NCBI GenBank assembly: GCA_014529385.2
Contig: CM043953.1
Location: forward strand, 114,226,549-114,290,548
Length of the DNA stretch: 64,000 nt
Direction of reading: 5' to 3'
From: Adiantum capillus-veneris
Taxonomy: Eukaryota; Streptophyta; Polypodiopsida; Polypodiales; Pteridaceae
Shown here: piece after piece, positions 46,030-59,016 of the stretch
How positions within the stretch are numbered: position 1 is the first letter of the stretch
How the letters are laid out: each line of letters starts with the position of its first letter
Translations under genes and position numbers: made by a program
Notes under the pieces: model-generated
Databases searched by the model: none
What the model was told of the DNA's origin: nothing
The model's input: the letters and a program-made list of their open reading frames with translations, nothing else

Positions 46030-48811
46030 GAACCTAAGGTAGCACCACTAAGGACCCACATATTGACTCTTTCTCTGGCTATGATGTCATGGAAAGTTAC
46101 CCAATGCCTAATACCAATAGTTCAAGCCAAGACATGCATGCCCTGGCCCACGGTCTGGGCCGAGCATATTTAGCCACTTGAAAGAGACTTTGAGTAGAGC
46201 CACTTGCTCCGAACATGGAGCTAGCGATGTAAATGAAGGGGGTGGGGAAGTAAATTCACCATTCATGACCAACATAGACCCCATGCTCCTGGAGAGTGTG
46301 CATGTGAATAATCCATTCACTTTTGCACCCCGTGACTCTTCAGAGCTATTCCCCTCCGAGGTTATATTACCTGATGGTAGAAGCCTTGCTAAAGTGCAAG
46401 AGGTTGAGCGATATATCATTGCAGCTAGGGAAAAGGAAATCAAGAGCCTACGCAAGGCAGAGCAATGGAGGAAGCTAAAATCAAAGGCCCCTATGTCAAC
46501 ATCCATGCTAGTCAAGTAATCGAGTGCTCATGAATTAGTAACCACTAAGGGTAAACCAATAGAGATCCACATTGCATCTAGTTCAAAGGACACCCCTAGC
46601 ACCTCAATCTTAGATGGAGAGTTTCTAAATGAGAACTGGGAGTATGAACCACAAACAGAGACTTTAACCAACCTATACACAGGTCACACCTATCACGTGG
46701 GTTGGTTAGATGTCCTACAATCCACATCGGGTGCTACTAGCATAAAAGAGCAACAACAAAGAGTTTGTGATGTCATCCATAGGGTTATTGAGTTGGAGAG
46801 GCAAAACAAGGGGATCCACATGCCTTCCACGGGTCTCATGAGATTCTTGGATACAGGGAAGGCTAAGAAACCAACTTTATCACAAATGGAGACTCCCTCG
46901 GTAAGCCCAATGGATCCTCCATAGGTTGTTTCACCAGGGGTCTCAATACAATCTGAGTCCACAAGTAATAGCTTTACCTTTTCAAGTTTAGCTCATCTTT
47001 CTCTTGATGACACCATGGCTATCATGCCTACTCCAGTGATGGGCATGACAAAAAACATGCCATGGACGTCATTTGTTAGTAAAGCACCGCTACATGGTAG
47101 CTCAATGCCGACAACAGTACCTACAAGTGTGTATCAATCATATGCACCTATAGGTCCTCATACTGATATAGCTCCTACCCCTCCCAATGTTTCAACAACT
47201 TATGTTGCACAACCACAACACCCAAGCTCTTATTTCAATGGGACCATATCGGCTAGCATAAGCATGTCACACATGTCTACTATGCCTAGGGCCACACATA
47301 TGAACTTTGGGCCGCCACGTGGCACAACACCATACCAAACTTGGAACTTAAGGGCTTCCTATACACCAAGACCAATGCCAATACCTACTCCACATGTAGC
47401 CTCTGGAGCGCCTTTACCCACGATGCCTGCTCACTTAGGTGACTTAGCAACATTTGCCCAAGCCATCAGACGATCTATTGCCGAAAATATGTGTAAACGA
47501 CTAATAGAGAGCTTAGAAGTAAGGCATTACAAATAACCAAGCTCACATAAAAATTTAGTGGAGACGGGGATGTGAGAAAGCATATCGAACAAATATGCGA
47601 TTCCCTAGGAGAACACAATGACGTGCATAGGAGTAATGCTTTAAGCCAGACCTTGAGTGGGAAGGCTGGGGATTGGTATAGAACCCTAAGGGTGGAAGAA
47701 AAACAATTTACCCTACTCTTAGGAGACTGTTCTTGAAAGAGTACATACAAAGGGAATACTTTGGGGTGTAGCATCTTATCTCCAGAAAGCCGAACGAGAG
47801 GAAGGGGAATCTGTGAGAGCCTCTTTTAGTCGCTTGAAGCATTTGAATTCCCTTTGTAATCCAAATGAGGGCTTCAATAATAACCACTTGCTCAATAGAT
47901 TCATTAACGGACTACAACATGAGGATATCTACAATGACCTACTCATTAAAGGTATCGCCACTTGGGAAGCAGTCACCACCAATGCGATCCAATTGGAGGA
48001 CAATTTAATGATTCAAGGAGAAAGAGTGTCTGTTGAGCCTAAATCTACTAGCTTGCAAGCATCGAGGCATGAGCCAATGACAATAAAGCCTATTGCTAAA
48101 GAGCCAAAAATATTTGAAATGACTCTAGAAGATCTCACCAAGGCCATTCAAGAAAGTCGTAGAGACAATTGTGCTCCACAAAACAATCATATGTATCCAA
48201 GAAGGGAGCAACAATGGTGCTCAGTTTGCTATGGTCCACATAGTACCATTGAATGCCCTACGTTTATAGTAAAATTTAATGGCAATTGCAATGCATGTGC
48301 AAGGTATGGTCATCAATCCAAGGATTGCATAGTATTTAAACACGCGATGGCCAATAGACCAACTTTAGAATGGATGGACACACCTCCAGAGCTTGCATTG
48401 ATTCCGGCCCCACCTCTTGAACAACCATCACAACACATGGTCCCTAGGGCCCAAAATGTTGTTCAAACAACACCCTTACCACGTCCAGTGCTAGGACCGC
48501 AACCCCTACATCCGAGAATCATTTATGTGAATCAAGTGGGTTGTGAGTCATCTATTGCTTGTTTGGAAGGCTGTGAGGAAGATATAGACCCTAATATTGC
48601 CTATGGGATTGATGCACTTAAAGAAATTCCACAATACTATATGGAGGACTATTGGGGACAAGTCAAACCTGTCTATCAAGTAGCTGCTCTTGCGACAAGA
48701 GGCCAAAATAACAATTTCACTACCAAGAGACCACCTCTTCAATGCTACGAGTGTGGGGGTCCACATCATGTAGTCCGTGTCCCATTAGACTACAAAAGAA
48801 TGCCACACTAA
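46030..48811 (+). pseudogene. gag ORF1 of the LTR element (capsid and three zinc knuckles)
   Basis: The head carries a conserved stretch (ELFPSEVILPDGRSLAKVQE, then a helical basic segment), followed by a Pro/Thr/Ser/Met-rich region (47,015-47,450), a capsid-like block (TLSGKAGDWYRTL around 47,650, then FSRLKHLNSLCNP) and zinc knuckles. Knuckle 1 is C-x2-C-x3-H-x4-C (48,218-48,256). Knuckle 2 is the canonical C-x2-C-x4-H-x4-C (48,287-48,328). Knuckle 3 (48,743-48,781) lost its last Cys. Stops at 46,517, 46,922 and 47,534 and frame changes near 47,550 and 47,700 interrupt it. ORF1 ends with TAA 48,809-48,811, which overlaps an ATG. Confidence 0.85.
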
Positions 48812-51370
48812 TGCAAACTAATCAAGCGAGCACATATGCAATGCCGATATTCATGGTGTAATCGATGTGGCATAAATCATTTGATTGCCCAATTTTCTAA
48901 TAATCCAAATGCACCAAAGATCTTGCCATTGAACTTAATTGAGGTTACCAAGGAGGCATCACAAAGTACGCTTGTGGTACTAGTAAATGTACTCACACTA
49001 TCGATGCTCCAAAACCAAAATTATATTCTTGAAGAAAGAGACACAACATCAATTGCCCAATCTCAGAAGAAGAAGAAAACACGAAGGAAGAGATCGCAAA
49101 AAGCAGCAAAGTCAGACCCCAGTTCAAAGACCAACATAGCGATTGGTGATGACCCCATATATATGAACAACGCTAAAGTGGATTCTGATTCGATTGAGAC
49201 CATGGAGACCAAAACGACCACTAGGAAAGAAACAAACAAGGAAGATCGTCATGAGCCACAATGGCTAGGACCCAAGAAAAAGATAGGAACTTATCCAAAC
49301 CCTACAGAGGAGATCAAGCGAGTCAAGCAATTTATGAGTTTGGTAGAAGAGACCCAAAGGGATCTAGAGCCAACACCTAGGCAGATCCAGATTATAGATA
49401 TAGTGCTCCCTACACAAAGGCAACCTCATAAAGTCCATAGACCACTAGTCATACCAAGTGTCATCCAAGAAGAAAGTGACATTAAGTCATGGGAAAGTGG
49501 ACGTACTTCCTTCTTGTTGGAGAGAATGTTTACAGAGGGATTACTTGACCCTATCGAGGAAATGGAGATCCCATCTTTCCCATGTCAAGGGAGTGAAGCC
49601 CAAAAAGTACCATATTGCCAAATTGATGGATTTCATGGCTTTAGAAGTTAGAACCACCATCATGTCCAAACTATATGGAGATTCCGAGCTATTGTTAGCT
49701 CATTGATCTTTTCTTAATGGGGAACTGCAAGTTGGGCTACCACAATATGCACAAATGGATGGAGCTAGGGAGGTGCCAATAAAGGAGGAACACTTAGATC
49801 CACAACCCAACCTAGATGAGAACTTTGTTGTTGAAATACCTGTTAACAAGTTGGGACAATACATTAAAGGTGATGAATCCAATGGGGGATTAATTGTGAA
49901 AGGGATCCTTGATGGTGGCGCTGAAGTTAGCATTGTAACTAAAAATTGATGGGAAACTATGGGAAGACCTCACCTTGGGACTACAAACATAGTGGTGAAG
50001 ATGGCCAATGTGACTATTGTTAAGCCTATTAGGATGCTAGAAGATCTCATAATCAAGGTCTTTGGACACAAAATAAGGCATACCTTCATTGTTATGGATT
50101 TTTCCAAGCACACTATGTCATCTGAGATGATATTAGGACGTCCTTTCATGAGGGAAGCAAAAATGGTGCATGACTAGTCTAAAAACCATGTCTACTTGCA
50201 GTTCCAAGATTCTGTCATTTGAGTTAATCTTGTAACTGGTCGGGCTCATCCTCTAGGAAACAAATTTATAATTGAACATAGATCTGACACCACAATTCAC
50301 TCGGACCCATTGCAGTATTGCTACACGTGTAAAAAGGACAATGATGTTGGGGAAGATTCTCTTTATATGGATGTTCTACCCGAGATGACTGAGTCTGACA
50401 ATGTGGATTGGGCCCACCTAGCAGCAAGCATAAACACTTAGGGAAATAGGGGGATAACATGGGTAACACATGAGGGCGATGAAATTCCACCACTCGTACC
50501 TTTAAATATGAAGGAAGTAGTGCATATAGCTTGTGATGACCTACAAGATGAAGGCTTGACTGACATTAGAACTAGTAGCGTCGCAAAAGACTATAGCCCA
50601 CACAATCCAGAGTCGTAATCATCAATTGAAATTGACTATGAGGACGATGAATCTGAGTTCAATCTTGGTGCAAATATGGGGACAAACCATTCAGGGCCCA
50701 GTGATACCCTAGATAACAATCTATTTGGAAGAGGAAAAGACACAAGTAGCGATTCATCTAGTGACTCTTCACTGGAGATCAATCATAATCTAAAATTAGA
50801 CAAGAGGAGTAAGCAATATAAGAGGCAACGATATCAAGCAAATGTGCACGATAAATGAAAAGAAATCTACTATAGAATCTACTAACATAATATGGCGGAA
50901 GGGGCAGCCCTTTACACGTGTCGCAATCTGCGACCTGAAGGCTAAAGTCCAAAACAAAAACAAGCCCCTTTGCACACGATAAAGAGGGAGAGGTGGGGAG
51001 AGAGAGAGGCCGTCGAAGGTGGCCTGCCGTAGTAGTGGCTTAATTACATAGGGGCATGTGATGCTCATCAGAAGTTGGTAGATAATTGGGGAGAATACCT
51101 TCAAAGTGTCATGTGGTGTAGTCCACAACCCATTGACATTGCACAACTAGAAGCTACAAAGAAGCCAAAGTTGAGCCGTACTGTCAGAAGACAACAAAAT
51201 CGAGATCTAGCTCAACAATAAAAGGTAGCCAAGACACAAGCAGAATTGAAGAAGATACAAGCTCGAGTTGAGGCTAAGGAGCAACATCAACATATTAGAC
51301 GCCAACTAGAGGCCAATCTTGGAGTCACACTTGAATTTCATGTTGAAACAATAATTAGGTTAGGGTTCTT
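48811..51370 (+). pseudogene. ORF2 of the LTR element: fourth zinc knuckle, retropepsin, unknown C-terminal domain
   Basis: The first ATG (48,811-48,813) shares its A with the ORF1 stop (TAATG). Knuckle 4 (48,857-48,895) is CNRCGINHLIAQ with Phe for the last Cys. A Lys/Glu-rich linker follows. The protease has LIVKGILDGGAEVSIV (Asp codon 49,911-49,913) and the partner block MILGRPFMREA, as in plant gypsy retropepsins of the D-G-G type. A further ~390 codons follow in the same frame: an acidic Ser-rich stretch (DYEDDESEF, SSDSSSDSSLE), then NWGEYLQSVMWCSPQPIDIA and a coiled-coil tail ending near 51,370. TGA 49,947 and several later stops interrupt it. No RT, RNase H or integrase motif is seen. 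Confidence 0.75.
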
Positions 51371-52676
51371 TATGTTGTTTTGATTGTGTTCAATAAAGGT
51401 TGGTGCATGTTCCCACTGATGTGCCTCCTAAAAGTATTCCTTGTGTTTTCTAGTGTATACAGGAACGCATTGTAGTTGTTGAGATTTTGAATCTTTGTCT
51501 AGTCACACTTTGAATCGAGCGCGATCATCAACACAAATATGTTTTTCCTGTCCATTATCATTGCCTCTTATTTCTTTTTAGCATCCATGTGGGTCTGCTT
51601 TAACTGTGATTGGTAGCATAATATTCAACACATTTGGTTAGTAGAAAACATTAGATTCAATGTAACTTTCTATCATAATCCCTTGTCTAGGTTTATGAAT
51701 CAAGCAGTCTGACTAAGTTAGTTTGACCAAGATAGGCATTAGAGATCTTCTCTTAATACCATGGGAAATGCCTTCCTAATTGTCAATGGTTACTTTAGGT
51801 TCTTAATCCGATTTATGCAGCATTGTGTGCAATGTACTAGTGGTTTCTAGTGGGCTCAATCCCTCTTTACCTTTAGTTTAACTATTATAAAGGGAATTTA
51901 CTATTGTTATGAGCCCCCAAAATTACAAAATTGGAAGGCAATGAAAAACAAACAAACAAAAAGCAAAACTGCCAACGATGTAAAATCTTAGGCTGGAAGA
52001 GAAATCCCAGCTTGATTTGGTACTTCACACACATGTATTGCCTATGGTACTAGAGCCCTAGAGGTTCCCAGTATGGGCGCTTTTCCTTGAAAAACAAAAA
52101 GCCCAAGGCATACAAAATAAGCACATACTTCAAAAATTGAATCAATGAGAAAACACTTTGGGGGGTCAAACAAAGAGAATAATTCAAGCGATGATTACAT
52201 AAGCAATTCCTTTTATTGTAGCTTAACTAGAAGGTCTTCTAGGTATAACCTCTAGTCAGCCCTTGAACATTAAATACTTTGCTCTCACGATTAAACAGCT
52301 TAATTGACCAAAGATAATTGAGAAGCTTGCCCAAGGTATTAATAGTTGACCTCTAGTGCCTCTCGACCATTAAATTATCGACCCCAGACTTGTTTATTTT
52401 TTGACCTTTACAAGTGTTTATGTGTTTTGATTATATTATAGTTTAATGTTTACTTCTAAAAATTGTTTAATATTCTGTTACCAATCGATTTGTGTGCCTA
52501 TTTATTGCATATGCTTTTTAATTGTATATAAAAATGCAATTACTATGCGATTTTTGGTTGATTGTACAGTGTTTGAAGAAAGCTCAAGACTACAAACTCA
52601 GATGCTCTTCCACCTCAATGGACGGGCTTCATCTCAATAGCTTCCGAGGACGGAATCTACATCAGGAAGGGGGGCA
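51371..52676. other. Non-coding 3' interior of the LTR element
   Basis: No motif-bearing frame. The last ~100 bp lead into the polypurine tract at 52,663-52,676. Confidence 0.6.
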
Positions 52677-53287
<611 letters not shown>

Positions 53288-55080
53288 AGCTTAACCCACT
53301 TGCCTTCAATAGAAATCTTCATCTTTGCACCATCCAACTCTCATAGCCTATAGGTGGCATTGTCATAAGCATGTTTGACCAATAAGGACCAACAAAGCAC
53401 TTGACCATCTTATGCATAGTTGTGTACTGATTATCCAGGCTACTATCATAAACTAAAACACAATCACCTTTTAGAATTACACTTTGCCTTAACGTATGTT
53501 GGTTATAAACAATCCATTTAGTCCTTAAATGAATATCCTTTAGATTTGTTAATGTCACCACTTCTCCTTACCAAATGGCATATCCCTAAAGCAAGTAAAT
53601 CTTCTCTGCTCAAACTTGTATCCCGAAGTAAACTACTCCAAGTTACCACTACCTCTTCTATAGGCATAACATGCTTTTATCCAAAGATCAATTCTGGTAG
53701 CATATAGTACGATCTACCCCCAACGCATAAGATAACGACCTAGGTCATTCCGAGGTCATTCCCCAATGTGTTCTTTACATGCCTTCCTCATTGCTTTGAT
53801 GACAGGAGGGTGGCACCTTTCAATTTTTCCATTACTCTCAGGGTTATCAACAATAGTAAGAGGTAATTTGGTATCCATATGCAAAAAAAATCTTTAGATT
53901 TATCAACATACAATTCACCTTCATTAGTAGCTATTTTCCCAATGGATCCATACCTGCATATAACGTCTCAAGCAAGAATCCACATACTGCACTCGTAGCT
54001 TTGGTTCTCAAAATCCCTCCTTCAATCTGATTAGTTGAATATTTCCTTACAAGCACATTATACCACATTTTCCATATTCCTGGATGCATAGTAACAAGAT
54101 TCACAACCCATTTAAAATGCATAGCCAAAGGGTAATTATAATGCAAACCATCATGATGCCTTATATTCCAATAGATCTGACATGTAGCACAAGCCTCCAT
54201 AAACTGGACCACATATGTTCTCACCAATAATTTTCCTCGATCTTTGCAAAAGGAGCCCAAACACCTCTATGTCATGCCTAAAAACTCTCCTGGAACTTCT
54301 TGTTGATTTTTCTTATCACATACTACTCGTTGAGATGTTTCCCTTGTTTGCTTTGAGTGCTTCCACAAAAACGTAGCCTGAAAAAAAAACCATGTTTATT
54401 CTTCTAAATCCATGTGAACTCTTGGTCACTTCATCGTTCCTGCTTTGTCAATATGCTCAAATATCGGCCAATCAAGAGCCAATCTCCTTCACAACGCTCT
54501 TTAGAGAAAGTTTGAAGTGCGTATATCAATTTTTTGCACTCTGCATGCAATTGTGAGGGGGTACAATACTTCACTTATACTCTCATTTTCTAAAATCATA
54601 TCCTTTTTATCTTAAAACCTAGCCCTCGCAAATCTATCAAACAACTAGATTGTCTTTCCTTGCAATATGGTGAAATCTAGGATTTAAAGACTTAATGTAA
54701 GCAATCTAGCGTAACATGGAAATATTTGACATTGGATAACTCATAATCATCCCCAACAAAGGTAAGCAATCCATCTCAATTACCATAGTAGCACCCAAAA
54801 AATAGTCTTAATCACACCTTAGGGCAATTGCAACACCCCAAAATTCTCTCTTTACTTACGCATATGCTCTCCATTGAGAACTTTGAACCTTTGCACCAAA
54901 TCTTATTGCATAGCTCTTAACATCCTCATCATCTTGTCCAATTGCCCACCCAATTCTTGTGGGGATAGTATCAATAGTCACAATAATTGGCCTCCCACAA
55001 ACTCCAATGCAGAATAGTGAAAATAATGAATTTTTTGGTCAACACAACCAGTCTCACCTAGTTGGAAAGCAAAAGCTTTA
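53288..55080 (-). mobile_element. Ty3/gypsy fragment copy B, integrase portion
   Basis: Continues copy B after the LTR-element insertion. The integrase C-terminal block (53,561-53,319; CVLVYDSSLDNQ, CFVGPY) and upstream blocks (54,260-53,931; ATCQIYWNIRHHDG, MHFKWVVNLVTMH) match copy A. Relative to A, about 420 bp are inserted at 54,557-54,975 and the RT region is deleted; similarity resumes at about 54,975-55,080 (AACTCCAATGCA, TCTCACCTAGTTGGAAAGCA). Stops are frequent. Confidence 0.75.
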
Positions 55081-56121
55081 CCATGAATTGATAGTGTCTC
55101 TTAAAAGAAATTCATATCTTTCTGAGTCAAAAAACCCTCATCCTCAATCTTCAATTCATGTCGTGCCTCTTGTGCCCAAGTTTCTTTGGATCCATAAGAA
55201 TAGACTGTTGAGAAGCCTTCTCCATAATCTTGTTGCTTTCCTTTAAAAGAGATACAACTATAGGCTTGACTTTCTTTGCTACCATTTTGTACTTTGTGTT
55301 GACCTACACATCCGCTGCATCAAAATCCTCTTTAAACTGCATAAGACATTCATACATGTCCACGGAATTTACCTTCACAAGGTCAATACCATCATCGTCT
55401 TTGCGGCTCACTCAATGGATCACCATGGAGGGAATGGGACAGATTCAAAAGGGCACAAAAAAAGATTTTTTTAATGAGCTTGAGGTGTTTACTTTGGATA
55501 TTTTTTTAAGGCAGAAAACTAGCAGGCTTCATGTGGCACTGCTTTTTTCCCACATGGGGAGCACCAAGTAAAGAAGCCTGACTATTTATATGGAAGTACA
55601 ACACTCCCATTGTCATTAAAGGGGGAGAGAGAGATAGGTCCCATCGCTCCTCCCCTCCCCCTCTCGTGGGTGTGCAGCGCAATGATGCTGCTGGTGTTGC
55701 TGGTGGCGTCCGATGGCAATGCAATGGCGTGTGGGATTTCTCTGGAAATTGTTAGTGGGGGTTCAGTGGTGCCCTTAGGGGATGGTTCACATGGGGTGCT
55801 GATCAGCCCCCTCCCTTTGTATTGGAGGTAACCAAATGCATGTACTGGGCCACATATCATCGATGAAGACCTCTGTTCATATTGTAAAGAGATGTTTGTA
55901 AGCTTTGTGATGCATGCATCCACTTGATTCCTGTCCACTAGTATTTTAGTGCATGGACTGTCAAATACTGAAATTCCACAATGTAACTATATGGATGTGT
56001 GTCAGTTCCTCCATGTAGCTTAGCTTACGCATACACTGGCCGATGACAAAGGACTAATGGTCATTGTGTGCCAAGCCGATGATCATGTGATGGTGGTGAG
56101 AGACATCACAGGTGCAGATAA

Positions 56122-56186
<65 letters not shown>

Positions 56187-56407
56187 TATATCTACATACA
56201 AGGGGGAGGGGGGGGAGAGTGAGGCGATACCACATATCACTAAACCTTGGGCCCATCCAAAGGTAGTAATACAAAAAGCAATTGATCCAAAAGGGGGAGA
56301 TAGTGAGAGAGACAAATTTAAAAAGAGAAGGAGAGAGAGGGAAGAGATGCTAAGAGAGAGATAAGATTATGGAGAGAACTTCTCTTGCTAAAAAACTCTC
56401 TCCATAC
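55081..56407. other. Gene-free stretch with a (GA)n tract
   Basis: No recognisable gene. Open frames around 55,582-55,938 have no motif. A GA tract lies at 56,134-56,184, and a purine-rich stretch at 56,290-56,370. Confidence 0.5.
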
Positions 56408-57197
56408 TGTTAAGTATGGAGCCTGATTTACCCTTGTAATTTTCTGTGGTAAAAGCGCACATTTGTAAGGCCCCCATTATGAGGAGAAGCCATCGTGCAT
56501 GAAGGAAAATTACTCACCAGAAACCAAAATTTTCACGGACAAGAATCAGGGGCAACTTTAAAGGCCTCGAGACTTTTTTTCGCCGGAATATTCTTTTTCG
56601 ACGGAATATTATGGCCGGACGGCGGCCGGAAAGTGGTTGGAAAACAACCGGTCGGTTGGCCGGTGGCCGGTAGTCAATGGCCGATGGCAGGTGGTCGGAA
56701 GTCAATGGCCGGTGGCCGGTGGCCGAATTCAATGGCCGTTGGCCGAATTCAAACGAGGACTTGTCTTCTCAAGGGCGGCCACACATGGGCGGATTGGAGG
56801 GTCCAATTTGGACTTATTCGCACAAGGGCGGCTACACATGGCTGTCTCTCATAAGAGAGGGTAGCCCTTTTGGCCTATAAAAGGAGGCCATTTCTACACA
56901 CATTTGATAGTGTGTGAAGTTGATGCAACAAGGTGAGTGTGAGGTGCTGAGAGTGAAGCAAGGCGGGAGCTCCATTAAGGGTATAATCCCTTTGTAAACT
57001 ACTTCTTATTTTGAAGTACTAAAGCCATTGAGTGGCTGCTTTCCCGTGGACGTAGCCCACATTGGGTGAACCACGTATATCGTGTGTACTCTCTCTCTCT
57101 CTCTCTCTCTACTCTATAATCTCGTGTATATAAATCTGTCTCTCTCTATTAAGTAATCTACTCAATTATCTATTTAGCTACATCTTATTTCCTAACA
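56408..57197 (+). mobile_element. Solo LTR, 790 bp, with CATAC target duplication
   Basis: Begins TGTTAAGTATGGAGCC and ends TTCCTAACA. CATAC lies immediately before (56,403-56,407) and after (57,198-57,202). It is homologous along its length to the LTR at 57,371-58,130. No internal sequence adjoins it, so it is the product of LTR-LTR recombination. It contains a GC-rich array of GGCCGGTGGCCGGTA-like units (about 56,635-56,755), longer than in the neighbouring LTR, and TATAAAAGG at about 56,876. Confidence 0.93.
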
Positions 57198-57370
57198 CAT
57201 ACTTGTTTGGAGCCAGCTTTTCAAGCGAGCTTCTCTTGAGAGCAAAAAAAGCTTGCTCCAAGCCGCTACCCTAGAGTGTATGGCTCAACCCCTATGCATA
57301 ATAATCTCGATTGCATTGAGCTCTTGATGCTTTTGGTGGAGTCTATGGCTCAATCCCTATACATGCAAAT
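57198..57370. other. Spacer between solo LTR and Copia LTR
   Basis: Contains a short direct repeat (TGTATGGCTCAACCCCTATG and TCTATGGCTCAATCCCTATA). No gene. Confidence 0.6.
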
Positions 57371-58130
57371 TGTTAAGTATGGAGCCTTGATTTACCCTTG
57401 TAATTTTCTGTGGTAAAAGCGCACATTTGTAAGGCCCCCATTATGAGGAGAAGCCATTGTGCGTGAAGGAAAATCACTCCCCGGAAACCATAATTTTCAC
57501 GGACAAGAATCAGGGGCAACTTTAGAAGCCTCCGCCCCCAAGACTTTTTTCGCCGGAATATTCCTTTTCGCCGGAATATTATGGACGGACGGCGGCCGGA
57601 AAGTGGTCGGAAAACAACCGGTCGGTTGGCCGGTGGCCGGTAGTCAATGGCCGATGGCCGGTGGTCGGAAGTCAATGGCCAGTGGCCGAATTTAAAAGCG
57701 GACTTGTCTTCTCAAGGGCGGCCACACATGGGCGGATTGGAGGGTCCGATTTGGACTTATTCGCACAAGGGCGGCTACACATGGTTGTCTCTCATAAGAG
57801 AGGGCAGCCCTTTTGGCCTATAAAAGGAGGCCACTTCTACACACATTGGATAGTGTGAAGTTGATGCAACAAGGTGAGTGTGAGGTGGTGAGAGTGAAGC
57901 AAGGCGGGAGCTCCATTAAGGGTATAATCCCTTTGTAAACTACTTCTTGTTTTGAAGTACTAAAGCCATTGAGTGGCTGCTTTCTCGTGGACGTAGCCCA
58001 CATTGGGTGAACCACGTATATCGTGTGTACTCTCTCTCTCTCTACTCTATAATCTCGTGTATGTAAATCTGTCTCTCTCCATTAAGTAATCTACTCAATT
58101 ATCTATTTAGCTACGTCTTATTTCCTAACA
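57371..58130 (+). repeat. 5' LTR of the truncated Copia element
   Basis: TG...CA bounded (TGTTAAGTATGG ... TTCCTAACA). It shares the GC-rich GGCCGGTGGCC array and CTATAAAAGGAGG promoter-like box (about 57,820) with the solo LTR at 56,408. Confidence 0.92.
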
Positions 58131-58203
58131 ACTGGTATCAGAGCAAGGTTTGCTTGTAGCTAAATTATCTCAAGGAAAGATTTCCTTGAATTGAGTGGGA
58201 GTT

Positions 58204-59016
58204 ATGGCGGAGGAAGGGAAGCTCAAGATTGAGAAGTTCAACAGCAAAAACTACCAACATTGGAAGATGCAGATTGAAGACTATCTCTACCAGAAGGACC
58301 TCTATTTGCCACTAGGCGGTCTTGCGAAGAAGCCCGCAACAATGGCAGATGAAGCATGGATTGTCCTTGATCAAAAGGCACTGGGAACAATCCGGTTAAT
58401 CTTGGCGTCTACCGTGGCTTTCAATGTTTCGGAGATGAAGACCACGGAGGACTTGATGAAGTCACTTGACGACTTCTACGAGAAACCATCGGCATCCAAT
58501 AAGGTATTTCTTATGAAGCGCTTGTTCAATCTAAAGATGGCAGAGAATGGTTCAGTTGCAGAACACCCAAATGACTTTAACACAAACATAAGTCAACTTC
58601 GATCAGTGAAAATCAATTTCGATGACGAAGTGCGAGCTCTCCTTATACTATCATCTCTACCGGATAGTTGGGACAGCCTTGTGATGGCTGTAAGTAATTC
58701 TATCTCTGGCACAAGTACTCTTAAGTTTGATGATGTTGTGGATGTTCTCCTAAGCGAGGAAATGCGAAGGAGAAGCACAGGAGAATCATCAAGTGCTGCA
58801 CTATCAGTGGAAACAAGAGGAAGGCCTAAGGAGAGGTTCAAAAACCAAAAGGGTCGTGATCGCTCAAGGCGGAGCAAGTCACGCACAAATTCAGTTCTTG
58901 AATGTTGGAACTGCGGCAAGAAGGGCCACGTCAAGAAGGATTGCTGGTCTAAGAAAGAAGAAGGAGACAGAGTCTCAAGACAACAAGCCAACATCGGAGG
59001 CCAATGTGGCAGGTAA
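58204..59016 (+). CDS. Copia gag
   Basis: The nucleocapsid/capsid precursor. The ATG at 58,204 lies 60 bp after the primer-binding site. MAEEGKLKIEKFNSKNYQHW is the typical Copia gag start; LASTVAFNVSEMKTTEDLM, then LMKRLFNLKMAENGSVAEH and LLILSSLPDSWD are conserved gag blocks. The zinc knuckle is canonical: CWNCGKKGHVKKDC. The frame is open for 270 codons; the true product should continue into the protease, but a 1-base frame change lies just after the knuckle (about 58,940-58,965). Confidence 0.9.
   Translation: MAEEGKLKIEKFNSKNYQHWKMQIEDYLYQKDLYLPLGGLAKKPATMADEAWIVLDQKALGTIRLILASTVAFNVSEMKTTEDLMKSLDDFYEKPSASNKVFLMKRLFNLKMAENGSVAEHPNDFNTNISQLRSVKINFDDEVRALLILSSLPDSWDSLVMAVSNSISGTSTLKFDDVVDVLLSEEMRRRSTGESSSAALSVETRGRPKERFKNQKGRDRSRRSKSRTNSVLECWNCGKKGHVKKDCWSKKEEGDRVSRQQANIGGQCGR

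Noticed and set aside
55582-55938. 118-codon minus frame and overlapping 73-codon plus frame
   Set aside because: Neither shows a domain; the apparent hydrophobic stretch is short and the context is gene-free.
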